Assembly (NCBI GenBank): GCA_045600845.1
Contig: JAZRYR010000022.1
Span: forward strand, 1-53,788
Direction of reading: 5' to 3'
Source: RGIG5612 sp045600845
GTDB taxonomy: Bacteria; Bacillota; Clostridia; Lachnospirales; Lachnospiraceae
DNA length: 53,788 bases
Under the pieces are notes generated by a model that was not told where the DNA came from, did no database searches, and saw nothing but the letters and a program-made list of their open reading frames with translations. The translations under genes were made by a program, and so were the position numbers. Position 1 is the first letter of the stretch. Each line of letters begins with the position of its first letter. Of this stretch, positions 23,694 through 32,521 are shown piece by piece.

Positions 23694-24477
23694 TATTCTC
23701 GACAGCGAGCTTCAAACTTCGGTCGGAGTTCTTCTTTATTATGAAAAAGATGATGCCTTTATCATTGAACTTCAGGACGATCTGACGGAATGGAATGCGC
23801 CACTACTTTTTGCGGATTATGTAAAGCATGGGGTATTTACGGTACAGCGTGAAGAGAGCCGACTCTGGGTCAAAGAACGCATCATTCCCAGCGGACGGCA
23901 AAATATAAAAGATATTCTCACAACACATCATATGGAAAAGTATGAAGAGAGCAAGTTCCTTGAGATCTCACGTGGAAAAAGCTCACAGGACAATATGCAC
24001 CTGCAAAAGACAGAAAACCTGCCAGAATACGTTCTTTCCCGACAGTCGCGGAATCTATATGACGTTGTACCACTCTCCGGTCAGCGACTGCTCTGTATGT
24101 TCAAGGATAAAAAAACGAAGGTCGTTTCACTGCAGGATCTTTTGGAATATATGGACATCCCGAAAATTCTTGCCAATGGCAAACTGTTTGAATCATGTAG
24201 AGTCAGTCCCGGTGGGTATGCCGCAAGTTTCAATGATTCGATAGATATTCCGGCTGCAAAGCTGTATTCGACTGGTTTTGAGCTTCCTCTCACTGTGGAA
24301 GATTTTAAGACTGTTACCAGAAAGAACATTCTTTCAACAGCAGAAGCCTGCAGCCTTCTGGAATGCACCAGACAGAATATTGCTTATATGGTCGATCAGC
24401 AGCAGCTGAAGCCATTGAAAAAAGAAGAGTCAGGCAGTCTTTACCTGAAAGGCGAATTGCTGCAGACAAGATGGTAA
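23680..24477 (+). CDS. HTH-containing partner of the HipA-like kinase
   Basis: This 265-residue protein overlaps the kinase gene and is translated from an ATG inside it. Most of the sequence is unfamiliar. The last 55 residues (ILSTAEACSLLECTRQNIAYMVDQQQLKPL) look like a MerR/excisionase-type helix-turn-helix, fit to bind the operators upstream. I infer an antitoxin or repressor role, by analogy with HipB proteins whose HTH sits in a separate small protein. Here it is fused to a large extra domain and encoded second. Confidence 0.6.
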   Translation: MKAYDILDSELQTSVGVLLYYEKDDAFIIELQDDLTEWNAPLLFADYVKHGVFTVQREESRLWVKERIIPSGRQNIKDILTTHHMEKYEESKFLEISRGKSSQDNMHLQKTENLPEYVLSRQSRNLYDVVPLSGQRLLCMFKDKKTKVVSLQDLLEYMDIPKILANGKLFESCRVSPGGYAASFNDSIDIPAAKLYSTGFELPLTVEDFKTVTRKNILSTAEACSLLECTRQNIAYMVDQQQLKPLKKEESGSLYLKGELLQTRW

Positions 24478-24684
24478 GAAGAGTGCGAAAGAAAACACTC
24501 TCAAAAAATAATGAATCAATTTATCCAAGTTTTTCTATTTCCCGCCAGCAAGCAGTTTTGCGATTCCTTATCCAGTGGTTCTTCTCTACTTTTTTAGGAT
24601 ATTCCAAAGTACGAAAAAGCCGGTGAGGTTTTTCACGGGTCTCTGGGTGAACATAATTATTCTTCTGCTGTAATCTGCATGAAA

Positions 24685-25227
24685 TCACCTCTCAGTTCCC
24701 ATAATAGTTGATGGCATCATCTGCAAGCTCTGCAAATCTTTCCCGATATTCAGGAGATACAAAAATTCCGTCAAGGCTGTCCCCGTTGGTGAAATAATAT
24801 CTGCCTCATTTGCGAATGTATAACCGATTTCAGCCCCAGTCAATTCATCGGTAATCAGATATTTCTGTACCGCATCTGTATGGATATGATAATTGATTTT
24901 TGAAAATGCTCGTTTTTCATCCCATCCAATTGCAAGACGGTCAGCTTCATCTTTCTTTAAACGCTGATAATCTTTAATGATATACAATTTGAATTCGGGT
25001 GAAATCCACGAAGCAAATTCAAATGCGATATCAGAATGAGCATAGGTTCCACCATAACGACCTGATTTCGAGGTGATACCAATAGCATTGGTTGATTTAA
25101 TCCATTTTTGAGGTGATATCGTAAATGCATTTTCTCCGGATGAAATTCTAACCCCCTCGAATTCGAGGAGTTTAAACGCTGGATATGCGTTCTCCTGCAA
25201 GTTGTTCCTATAGAAATTATACCACAT
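24685..25227 (-). pseudogene. KilA-N domain protein, disrupted
   Basis: The central part is a KilA-N domain: FEGVRISSGENAFTISPQKW, TNAIGITSKSGRYGGTYAHSDIAFEFASWISPEFKLYIIKDYQRLK. The domain binds nucleic acid and is typical of phages and mobile elements. After YTFANEADII the frame becomes unconvincing, while a shifted frame gives DGIFVSPEYRERFAEL and a stop near 24694, suggesting a frameshift or fusion. The start lacks a ribosome site, and the N-terminus may be lost. It is a phage-type remnant inside the island. Confidence 0.6.
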
Positions 25228-25238
25228 AAATCATTTAC

Positions 25239-25314
25239 CAACCACTAATGTTGAATATAGCTCGATGTGTCAAACATAAAAAAGGGTACTCAACAACCAC
25301 TTATGTTGAATACC
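25239..25314. repeat. direct repeat pair with a hairpin
   Basis: CAACCACTAATGTTGAATA (25239-25257) recurs at 25294-25312 with one mismatch. The second copy overlaps a hairpin GGTACTCAAC/GTTGAATACC (25285-25314). It lies about 350 bp from attR; arm-type integrase sites or a terminator are possible. Confidence 0.5.
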
Positions 25315-25666
25315 TAACTTTTTGTGCAGGCACAATCGTCTGTCGTTCTTTATATTCTTATTTGTTTCAGCAACTAATCCCTATCATGCAAGGAATTTAA
25401 TTCACTATCTACATGCTGCACTTCAAAGGGACTGCATATTATTTCCCCGTATGATTTAAGAATATATACAGTGCTTTTATCTTTCGAATTATCAATGCCG
25501 AAACTTATTATTTTGAACCGCCTTAACCAATTATAGCAATTGCTCCATCTCTTACTCTGGCAGTTCGCTGAATTTCTTATGAAAAGAAAATGGGTGACCA
25601 TGTGGGTGACCTATGGATGGTGCTCCTAAAAACCTCCTAAAATCAACTTATTTTGTACGTAAAAAT
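25315..25666. other. island end without a confident gene
   Basis: An ORF of 75 codons on the minus strand (25374-25601) has no ribosome site and no recognisable motif. Another minus-strand frame shows GHPHGHPF, reminiscent of the GHP-containing tail of the dead integrase near attL, so this may be a leftover integrase C-terminus. Confidence 0.3.
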
Positions 25667-25688
25667 GGTTCAAGTCCCATCCTCCGCA
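25667..25688 (+). repeat. right direct repeat (attR) of the tRNA-Leu island
   Basis: Identical over 22 bp to the 3' end of tRNA-Leu at 14410-14431. Sequence before it no longer resembles a tRNA, so this is the duplicated end. Confidence 0.9.
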
Positions 25689-25689
25689 T

Positions 25690-25725
25690 AAAAAAAGAAG
25701 ATTCCAGTGGAATCTTCTTTTTTTA
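25690..25725 (+). terminator. original tRNA-Leu terminator
   Basis: The perfect 15-bp stem AAAAAAGAAGATTCC/GGAATCTTCTTTTTT has a 3-nt loop and directly follows attR. It was presumably the chromosomal terminator of tRNA-Leu before the island inserted. Confidence 0.85.
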
Positions 25726-25813
25726 TGGGTTATAGGACAATCTTCTTTTTTTATGTTCAAAGATTTATTCGAAAGCGAATCTTCTCCGCACTCAACTGGC
25801 TAAAGCCATACAT

Positions 25814-25843
25814 AAAAGAACTGCCAAAGCTGGCAGTTCTTTT
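25814..25843 (-). terminator. terminator of the MBG-domain surface gene
   Basis: The stem AAAAGAACTGCC/GGCAGTTCTTTT has a 6-nt loop, with T-runs possible on both strands, 33 bp after the stop at 25876. Confidence 0.8.
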
Positions 25844-25875
25844 ACATGTTTATTTACTTTTGTTTGTTAATTTGA

Positions 25876-26754
25876 TTAGTTCTCTTTTCTTGTTTTAAGA
25901 ACTACTGTCATTGTTCCAGCAGCGATTACTGCTAAAACAATCCAAAGAACCATATTGTTGGAATCACCTGTTTTTGGAGTAGCAGCTTCAATTGTGAAAT
26001 CAGCGCCTTCATATGTAATCTTATAGTTTGGATTCTCAGCTTCATTTACGCTTCCCAACCAGATTTCATATTTGCCTACATCTTCGCCTGCTTTACGAGC
26101 AAGTTTACCGGTAAGTAATTCAGGATTCAATCCACTGCCGTCTTCATCCCATAAAGAGAATGTTAATTCCGGATCTTTTTCTCCAACAACTTTCTTTGCA
26201 GCAATAGCTTTAACTGTCACAGGTTTTGGAAGCATAGTTACTGCATATGGTCCAATAGCTGGAGACTCTTTTTCATAAAGCTCTTCTCCGTCAAAATACT
26301 TATACTCAACTTTTCCTTCTTCAGGTCCTTTTGTCTTTGTTACTCTTACAGCGTAATGGATGGTATAAATAACGTCCATTGGTACAGGGCGTCCTGATTC
26401 ATCCTCACCGATATAGCGAGCGTCTATTCCTTCAGGAACGTCTGTGCTCCACTCTGCAGCTTCAATTATTTCTTTTCTTCCAGGTCCCTCTGGCAGCTCA
26501 TCTAATGATGCGTCAGTGGAATATACCCATTCACGAGTCTGGTCTTCCGGATGTTCTGTAAGTGCTCCACCAGCGGTAAGAAGTTCCTGAGCTTTATTGA
26601 TAAACTGCAGTCCTTTTATCGTTGGCAAATTTTCAAGTGCATCTGCTTTCTCTTCTTGCGGTCCTGCAAATGCTACTGTAGAAAATAAAGTAACAAGCAT
26701 AGCAAGGGTTAATAAACCGATTGTCAGTTTTTTTACTGATTTTCTCATTATCAT
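25876..26754 (-). CDS. sortase-anchored surface protein with an MBG-like domain
   Basis: The protein of about 292 residues has a signal peptide (MRKSVKKLTIGLL...VAFA), an unfamiliar central part (about 45-180), an MBG-type domain (VTVKAIAAKKVVGEKDPELTFSL to NPNYKITYEGADFTIEA) and the sorting signal TPKTGDSNN, a membrane helix and KTRKEN. MBG domains occur in repeats of secreted adhesins. Translation starts after AGGAGG at ATG 26754 or two codons later. It lies just outside the island and appears monocistronic. A role in surface attachment is likely; the ligand is unknown. Confidence 0.85.
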   Translation of the reverse strand: MIMRKSVKKLTIGLLTLAMLVTLFSTVAFAGPQEEKADALENLPTIKGLQFINKAQELLTAGGALTEHPEDQTREWVYSTDASLDELPEGPGRKEIIEAAEWSTDVPEGIDARYIGEDESGRPVPMDVIYTIHYAVRVTKTKGPEEGKVEYKYFDGEELYEKESPAIGPYAVTMLPKPVTVKAIAAKKVVGEKDPELTFSLWDEDGSGLNPELLTGKLARKAGEDVGKYEIWLGSVNEAENPNYKITYEGADFTIEAATPKTGDSNNMVLWIVLAVIAAGTMTVVLKTRKEN

Positions 26755-26976
26755 TTTTCCTCCTGTAAAAAATAAACTAATCAAATTGTATGCTACTAAT
26801 ATATAGTTTCATCCTTCTTTTGTCAATACATATCCAATACCTTAGAATGGTCTTCTTTTGAACATATTTATCTTTCTTTTTTTCTCCTAAACATATTTAT
26901 AAAGAATACAGTAAAGACTGCCACTATGCAGGAAAGCATACGGTGCGCTGCTTACAAATACTGCTCAACCGTCGCC

Positions 26977-27007
26977 AAGTGCATTCGTGCAGACACGATG
27001 CACTTTT
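26977..27007. terminator. intergenic hairpin
   Basis: AAGTGCATTCGTG/CACGATGCACTT forms a long stem with one bulge and a 4-nt loop, followed by TTTTCTC on the plus strand. No rightward gene precedes it, so its role is unclear. Otherwise 26785-27021 holds nothing I can support. Confidence 0.45.
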
Positions 27008-27021
27008 CTCGTCGCATATAC

Positions 27022-27053
27022 AAAAAAAGAAGGTGACAGTACATTCTGCCACC
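27022..27053 (-). terminator. terminator of the DUF6273-type surface gene
   Basis: On the minus strand GGTGGCAG/CTGTCACC (one G-U pair) is followed by TTCTTTTTTT, 28 bp after the stop at 27081. Confidence 0.75.
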
Positions 27054-27080
27054 CTCTGGTTTTCGATAATTATTCAATTC

Positions 27081-28502
27081 TTATGAAAGATAATCCCATG
27101 CGCATTTACTCAAATCAATCGTAAATGCTCCGCGAGCTCTGATCTCTGAAAGATTGTGGTGTTGAAGATCAATAACACCATCATGTCCATATACATAATA
27201 TGTATATAAAGGATTCATTGAATAAGCTGTAGAGCGTAGCCAACAGGTTTTATCCGTTTCCATTGTATTAAAAAACATCTGGTTAAGATTATCCGGTGCA
27301 AGATTCTCATCCCCTAAATATTCCATTATGTCTGCAAGATCCAGAGCGTAAACATTTCTTTCTCCGACATTTTCACTTAGACCAGGTCTTTCCATATAAT
27401 ATTTATAAGGCTGTCCTGATTTCATGAAGTAACCGGTCCAGTAAGGATATATTTTTTCATATGGACTCTCCTCAGACTTCCACATATAAGCACATTGGTC
27501 AATATCTTGTGGAATGATTGCATTCTTTATGTTCTCAGAAAGTCCATAATAATAGCATCCCTCGGTATTCCCATTCAGATATTTATCCAGATCGGAGTCT
27601 TTGTATTGCTGTACAGAAACTGGTGTTCCATCTGGGAGGTACATTTGAGTTGATTTACTTTCTGTGTTGAATGCCATCTTTATGCCATCTTCCATAGCAA
27701 GAACTTCTGCCTGGGTACCATTGGTTTTAAGTACTCTGAATTGTGCTTCCGGTCCGTCTAATGCAACAAGATCGCCCTTGCCCGGCATTACAACCCATTC
27801 ATCATATGAAACAAGGCCTTTTATTGTAAGATCCTTATTATCAACTTTTACATTGATTGATTTTTCGATTTTTCCGGACAGGTCTTCTCCGGCAAATGCC
27901 TTCGTAGCCGTTCCTGCAAGCAAGCTTCCTGCAGCGATAAATCCGATAAATATAGGCAGGAAGGTTTTGCGGAATCGTTTGGAACGGATGGAGAGAACAA
28001 GGACTCCACCGCTTATAACAAATATTCCAATAATCCAAAAGATGGTGTTATTGTCACCGGTTTTCGGATTTGCTTTTTTTGAGATAAAGGTCGTTTTAAG
28101 CGTTGCTGTTTCGCCTGCTTCTAATGCGTCCAGTGTTGTTTCGGACTTATTTCCGTCTGCTAAAAGATAGCCATCCGGTGTCTCTAAAGATAATTTCACT
28201 TTCTGTGCAAAGGAACCATGTTCACTGGTATTATTAACAGAAAGAGTTACTGTGATGCTGTCTGTTGCACCATAGCTGTTTTTGTCCGTTGTTTGCTCCA
28301 CGGTTAATTCCGGATCTGTATCCTTCGGACTGATTGTTGTTGGTAAAAATGAGTTAGAATCATCTGTTCCATAGTAAGTAGTATCTTTTGAAATAGATTC
28401 ATAATCATCTGGTGGATCTGCCAAAACGACAAATGCCGAAAGAATCGTAAGACAGATAATCGTCATCAAGGCAATAACTCCACGAAAAAGTTTCTTTTTC
28501 AT
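27081..28502 (-). CDS. surface protein with an internal sorting signal and DUF6273-like C-terminus
   Basis: The 473-residue protein has a signal peptide (1-28) and a beta-rich domain (about 65-140, ELTVEQTTDKNSYGATDSITVTLSVNN). In the middle it carries what looks like a complete sorting signal: NPKTGDNNT, a membrane helix, then RSKRFRKT. This is followed by a second hydrophobic stretch (FLPIFIGFIAAGSLLAG...AFA) that resembles a signal peptide. The rest (about 205-473) resembles DUF6273 (AQFRVLKTNGTQAEVLAM, KYLN, TCWLRSTAYS). It may be a fusion of two surface proteins, one anchored and one secreted. It starts after AAGGAGAG. Confidence 0.8.
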   Translation of the reverse strand: MKKKLFRGVIALMTIICLTILSAFVVLADPPDDYESISKDTTYYGTDDSNSFLPTTISPKDTDPELTVEQTTDKNSYGATDSITVTLSVNNTSEHGSFAQKVKLSLETPDGYLLADGNKSETTLDALEAGETATLKTTFISKKANPKTGDNNTIFWIIGIFVISGGVLVLSIRSKRFRKTFLPIFIGFIAAGSLLAGTATKAFAGEDLSGKIEKSINVKVDNKDLTIKGLVSYDEWVVMPGKGDLVALDGPEAQFRVLKTNGTQAEVLAMEDGIKMAFNTESKSTQMYLPDGTPVSVQQYKDSDLDKYLNGNTEGCYYYGLSENIKNAIIPQDIDQCAYMWKSEESPYEKIYPYWTGYFMKSGQPYKYYMERPGLSENVGERNVYALDLADIMEYLGDENLAPDNLNQMFFNTMETDKTCWLRSTAYSMNPLYTYYVYGHDGVIDLQHHNLSEIRARGAFTIDLSKCAWDYLS

Positions 28503-28689
28503 ATTCTTCTCTCCTTTTTTATCATCATAAAAGCATTACCAAGTTATACTAAACTATTTTTATTGCTTAATCAATATTTTTTAAATCCATTTTTGTCCTG
28601 CAAATCGGCAAAAAAAAAGACTTGTGTCTTCTTTTTAGACAATATGTAATGACACATCATTTTCAGCATGTCATATTATGGCTCCAGAC

Positions 28690-28866
28690 CAAATTCACGT
28701 GATTATTAAAGATATTGGTCTTGTTTTTGACCAGAATCAAGTCAATTTATAAAAGGATGGTCAAGTTTACCTATGAAAGTAGGTCAGAATATAATGAGCT
28801 TCTGAAATTCTGGCCAAAAATGAGACCAGAATTTCACGATTATTTGAAATATTGGGCGTTGCAACA
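28690..28866. repeat. dispersed intergenic hairpin repeat, copy 2
   Basis: This stretch is similar over about 180 bp to 7680-7858. The stem GAAATTCTGG/CCAGAATTTC (28804-28813 and 28826-28835) is followed by CACGATTATTTGAAATATTGGG. Differences fall partly in the loop. The surrounding 28503-29043 holds no supported gene; a small A/T hairpin near 28610-28635 may be a terminator. Confidence 0.7.
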
Positions 28867-29043
28867 TTTCACGTCTACCATCACAACAGACAAATACTTT
28901 CCCTAAAAAAAACAGCAAAAATACTTATCCCTTATACATTGAAAAAAGCCTTTGTTTCCGATAAAATTAAAAAAAGAAAGAATGATAACATTTTTATAAA
29001 GCACGCCTTGAAAGAATCAAGGACGATAAAACGGAGAAAAAAA

Positions 29044-30651
29044 TTGGCTGGAAAAACGATTCCTCAGAATCAGAATATGAAGTTTCATGGTATTCTCTCC
29101 TGTGTAGATACCATATCAGAAACAATTCAGACCTATCTGGAAGAACAGAATATTGATAAGAAGCAAAAGCAACAGATTAGATTATCTGCGGAAGAATGCC
29201 TGCTGTCCTGGAGGGATGCCCTGGGCGATGACCAGGATGTTTCTTTTTCTATAGGAACACGCCGCGGAAGACATTTAATCACCTTAAGTATTGACTGCGA
29301 TCATGCGGTCAATCCTCTGGAAGAAAACAACCGTTACTCTGAAAGTATTCTGGCCCGTCTGGGTCTTGCTCCGTCCTTTTCCTTTGATAACGGAAAATGT
29401 ACCTTGCAATACTCCATCCCAAAAGTCTCCCGTGGGCCTTTGATTCCATTGCTGATTGTAATCGCTGCCGCTTTGATTATTGGAATCACTACAAAAATCT
29501 TTGTCCCGGAAAATATTCTGGATACCATACTGATCAGTGTACTGAATCCGATAGTAAGTAAGTTTTTCCTGATTATGAAATGTATCGCCGGTCCGATGCT
29601 GTTTTTCTCTGTTGCCTGGGGATTATACGGAGTCGGGGACGCTGCATCCTTTAAAAACGTTGGAGGAAAACTGATTCTTCATTTTCTGAAGGTCACCAGT
29701 ATTACGGTCCTTGCCGGCTGTCTTCTGGTTTTCCTATTTCGTTTGAATTATTCGTTATCTTCTTCCGGATCTACCGATTTTAGCGGAGTTGCCCAGTTAC
29801 TTCTGGACATTCTTCCCAACGACATTTTTTCTCCGTTTATTTCAGGAAATACTCTTCAGATTATCGTAATCGGTATTGTGGTAGGAATTGTTCTTCTCTT
29901 TCTTCAGAAGCAGACCACAACCGTTGCTCGGTGTGTAGAACAACTGAATTCTCTGACCCAGTTCGTCATCAATCAGATCATTAAAATCGTACCAGGCTTT
30001 ATTTTCATTCTTCTGCTCCAGCTGATCTGGAATGGATCTTATGTTATTCTTTCTTCCATCTGGAAATTTGTTGCTATTACCATCCCTGCCATCATCGTAG
30101 TTGTTATGGCAGATATGGTTTATACATCCCTGCGGTATAAGGTACGTTTAGGAACTCTTATAAAGAAAGGGCTCCCTACTTTTCTCATTTCCTTATCTAC
30201 GGCATCCTCTGCAGCTTCCTTCACAACCATTTACGATAGCTGCACCAAAAGATTTGGCATTGATAAAAACATCGTAAGTTTTGGGGTACCCCTTGGATTT
30301 GCGCTTTCCAAGCCTATCGCAGCTTTATATTATTTGATTATTTCTTTTTATTACGCAGAAGTCTACGGAATTACCGTTTCTAGCATATGGATTATCAGTG
30401 CCGTCATTCTTTGTATTGTTCTGTCCATGGCTTCTCCGCCGATTCCTGGCGGTGCAGTTGCCATTTACACCTTGTTGTTTACCCAGCTGGGAATTCCAAT
30501 GGAGGCATTCACGGTCGTCGTAGCCGTAGATGTATTTTTTGACTTTTTCGTAACCTCCGGAAATATGGTAATGATACAGAACAGCCTGATTGGTTATACT
30601 ACAAAAATAAAAAAAATCGATACTTCCATTTTGCAAAATGAGGAACTATGA
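29044..30651 (+). CDS. ATPase-like domain fused to a dicarboxylate/amino-acid:cation symporter
   Basis: The protein of about 535 residues has an N-terminal soluble domain (about 12-130) resembling an RsbW/GHKL ATPase (QIRLSAEECLLSWRDAL as the N-box, with a degenerate second half). It is followed by a DAACS symporter (about 140-520, TASSAASFTTIYDSC as the serine-rich hairpin, GVPLGFALSKPIAALYY, VDVFFDFFVTSGNM). DAACS proteins take up glutamate, aspartate or C4-dicarboxylates with protons or sodium. The start is TTG 29044 after CGGAG; an upstream in-frame ATG lies in the dispersed repeat and lacks a ribosome site. The fusion suggests nucleotide- or partner-controlled transport; this is inferred. 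Confidence 0.82.
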   Translation: MAGKTIPQNQNMKFHGILSCVDTISETIQTYLEEQNIDKKQKQQIRLSAEECLLSWRDALGDDQDVSFSIGTRRGRHLITLSIDCDHAVNPLEENNRYSESILARLGLAPSFSFDNGKCTLQYSIPKVSRGPLIPLLIVIAAALIIGITTKIFVPENILDTILISVLNPIVSKFFLIMKCIAGPMLFFSVAWGLYGVGDAASFKNVGGKLILHFLKVTSITVLAGCLLVFLFRLNYSLSSSGSTDFSGVAQLLLDILPNDIFSPFISGNTLQIIVIGIVVGIVLLFLQKQTTTVARCVEQLNSLTQFVINQIIKIVPGFIFILLLQLIWNGSYVILSSIWKFVAITIPAIIVVVMADMVYTSLRYKVRLGTLIKKGLPTFLISLSTASSAASFTTIYDSCTKRFGIDKNIVSFGVPLGFALSKPIAALYYLIISFYYAEVYGITVSSIWIISAVILCIVLSMASPPIPGGAVAIYTLLFTQLGIPMEAFTVVVAVDVFFDFFVTSGNMVMIQNSLIGYTTKIKKIDTSILQNEEL

Positions 30652-32451
30652 ATAATTTTCAAGGACTTCATAGACCATCTCCGGGTTATCCGTAATAATG
30701 CTGTCTATTCCGTACCGAATCATCCAATCTGCATTTTCTTCTTTATTCACCGTCCATGCAAAGATCTTTTTATTATATAAATGTGCCAATGAGATATCTC
30801 TTTTAGAAATCAAAGTATGTTCGATGGAATAAAAGTCCGTGTATGGAATATCCTGAAAATCTCCCAGAGAAAATAACATGATCAGACCACAATCGATTTC
30901 CGGAGCAGCTATTTTTGCTTTTACAACCGACTCGTAGGAGGAAGAGTGAATCATTACCCGGTCAATACAATTATATTTTCTGAGCGTTTCAATAATGGAC
31001 TCTTCAAAGCCTTCTTGTTTGCTATGATTTTTTATTTCCAGTAAAAGCGGAAAATCTCCGGTCAATTCCAGAAGTTCTTCCAAGGTTAAAACTTTCTCAT
31101 TCGAAAACTCATCGGCAAACCAGCTTCCACATTCTAATTGTTTGATTTCCGCCAAGGTCATGTCCGAAATGTCTCCACCTTTTCCACAGGTTCTTTCTGT
31201 ACTGGAATCATGCATAACGATGGCATACCCATCTTTACTTGGATGAACATCAAACTCAATCCGATCGGTAAAGCCGTCTTCTATCGCCTTTTTAAAGGCT
31301 GCAGCCGAACTTTCCGGCGCATGTTCACTATCCCCTCTATGGGCAGTCACATCCGTTTTGGGCGTCAACCGCGCTAATAAAGAGACGTCTTTCCCTAGAA
31401 TCCTTCCCCCGGTTATCACCGCGATTATTATACTCACGATCAATACAACATAAATAATTGCAATCGCTCTGGATTTTCTGAGGGTTTTATTTCGGACGAT
31501 TTCTTCGTTGCCCCATTCCCCTGCCGGAAATTCTGGAATTTCACAACGTTGTTTATACAGCAGGAAAATATAGGCAATGACATATACCATACTGAAAAGG
31601 GAAAAAAGATTTACAGCATAAGGGAAAATATAGGTATTCAGAAGTAAAACAGCTCCGGTTTCAAAGCCGGAACCCATTTTCAGCATCCATTGAAACAGCA
31701 TACAGACAAGAAGGCACATTCCCATAGGAAAATCAATAAAAACAAGTTCCGAAAAAATCCTTCGTACCAAAACACAGAAAAAACTTTTTACTGCATTTCC
31801 TTTTATTGTTTTTCGGGATTTTTCTACGGATTCCTTCCAGCTTTTATGTTCTGTAATAAAAATAGTATTTGCAAATATAAGACGAAATGCAAGAACAACA
31901 ATGAAAATCAGCACCGCAATAAACAGAATCGTGGTTCCTGTTTTATTAAATATATCGTCGGCAATATATTCCGGAAGAGAAATATCAGTAATAACACTTG
32001 AAACGACAAAAATTCCGGAAAAAGGAAACAGCAACGCATTGACCAGGATGGCGCACCAGTTTTTCGGCTTTAATGCATTCCTCATGTTTTTAAAGGATGT
32101 TGAAAAAATACTGCCGAAACGAATTGTTTTATTTTGATAGGCATTATCTACGCAGGTAATTATCGCTGTTATTTCAAAAAAAGCAATCAGAAAAAGAATG
32201 ACGATAAAAATAAGACAGATTGCTATGGCCACAGGAGATTTGAAAAGAGACAAGAAGTTTTGACTGGAAACAAATCCTGCTTCGGTTGTTTCTTGCAGAA
32301 TCAGATTCAGGGTAATTTCAAAAATATTTGTTAAAATTTTTACTATGAAAGTCGTGATAAGAAAAAAAGCAAAAAGAGGCCCCATGCTGTTTTTAAAAGC
32401 AGCTCCTAAAAAAATCGGTATTCTTATTTTTTCCTTGATTTTTTCTTTCAT
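30646..32451 (-). CDS. glycerophosphodiester phosphodiesterase with N-terminal membrane domain
   Basis: The protein of about 601 residues has an N-terminal multi-helix membrane domain (GPDPase_memb type, about 1-370) and a C-terminal GDPD barrel with catalytic HRGDSEHAPESS, EFDVHPSKDGYAIVMHDSSTERT and EIKNHS. It hydrolyses glycerophosphodiesters, releasing glycerol-3-phosphate; teichoic acid or lipid turnover are likely sources. I start at ATG 32451 after GAGGAAAG because a terminator (32486-32511) lies between any earlier start and the MscS gene. The stop overlaps the convergent symporter gene by 6 bp. Confidence 0.88.
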   Translation of the reverse strand: MKEKIKEKIRIPIFLGAAFKNSMGPLFAFFLITTFIVKILTNIFEITLNLILQETTEAGFVSSQNFLSLFKSPVAIAICLIFIVILFLIAFFEITAIITCVDNAYQNKTIRFGSIFSTSFKNMRNALKPKNWCAILVNALLFPFSGIFVVSSVITDISLPEYIADDIFNKTGTTILFIAVLIFIVVLAFRLIFANTIFITEHKSWKESVEKSRKTIKGNAVKSFFCVLVRRIFSELVFIDFPMGMCLLVCMLFQWMLKMGSGFETGAVLLLNTYIFPYAVNLFSLFSMVYVIAYIFLLYKQRCEIPEFPAGEWGNEEIVRNKTLRKSRAIAIIYVVLIVSIIIAVITGGRILGKDVSLLARLTPKTDVTAHRGDSEHAPESSAAAFKKAIEDGFTDRIEFDVHPSKDGYAIVMHDSSTERTCGKGGDISDMTLAEIKQLECGSWFADEFSNEKVLTLEELLELTGDFPLLLEIKNHSKQEGFEESIIETLRKYNCIDRVMIHSSSYESVVKAKIAAPEIDCGLIMLFSLGDFQDIPYTDFYSIEHTLISKRDISLAHLYNKKIFAWTVNKEENADWMIRYGIDSIITDNPEMVYEVLENYS

Positions 32452-32485
32452 TCTTTCCTCGCGAAGCAGTATGCTTTCATCTGCC

Positions 32486-32511
32486 AAAAAAGCCCGCCGA
32501 AGCAGGCTTTT
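32486..32511 (-). terminator. UUCG-loop terminator after mscS
   Basis: On the minus strand AAAAGCCTGC-TTCG-GCGGGCTTTTTT is a stem capped by an extra-stable UUCG tetraloop with a T-run. It separates mscS from the phosphodiesterase gene. Confidence 0.85.
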
Positions 32512-32521
32512 CATTTTCTTT

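Noticed and set aside
25374..25601. 75-codon frame near attR
   Set aside because: No ribosome site, no recognisable motif, and an alternative integrase-tail reading; kept only as a region note.
28852..29043. N-terminal extension of the symporter fusion
   Set aside because: The sequence is Lys/Arg-rich, begins in the dispersed repeat and has no ribosome site; TTG 29044 has one.
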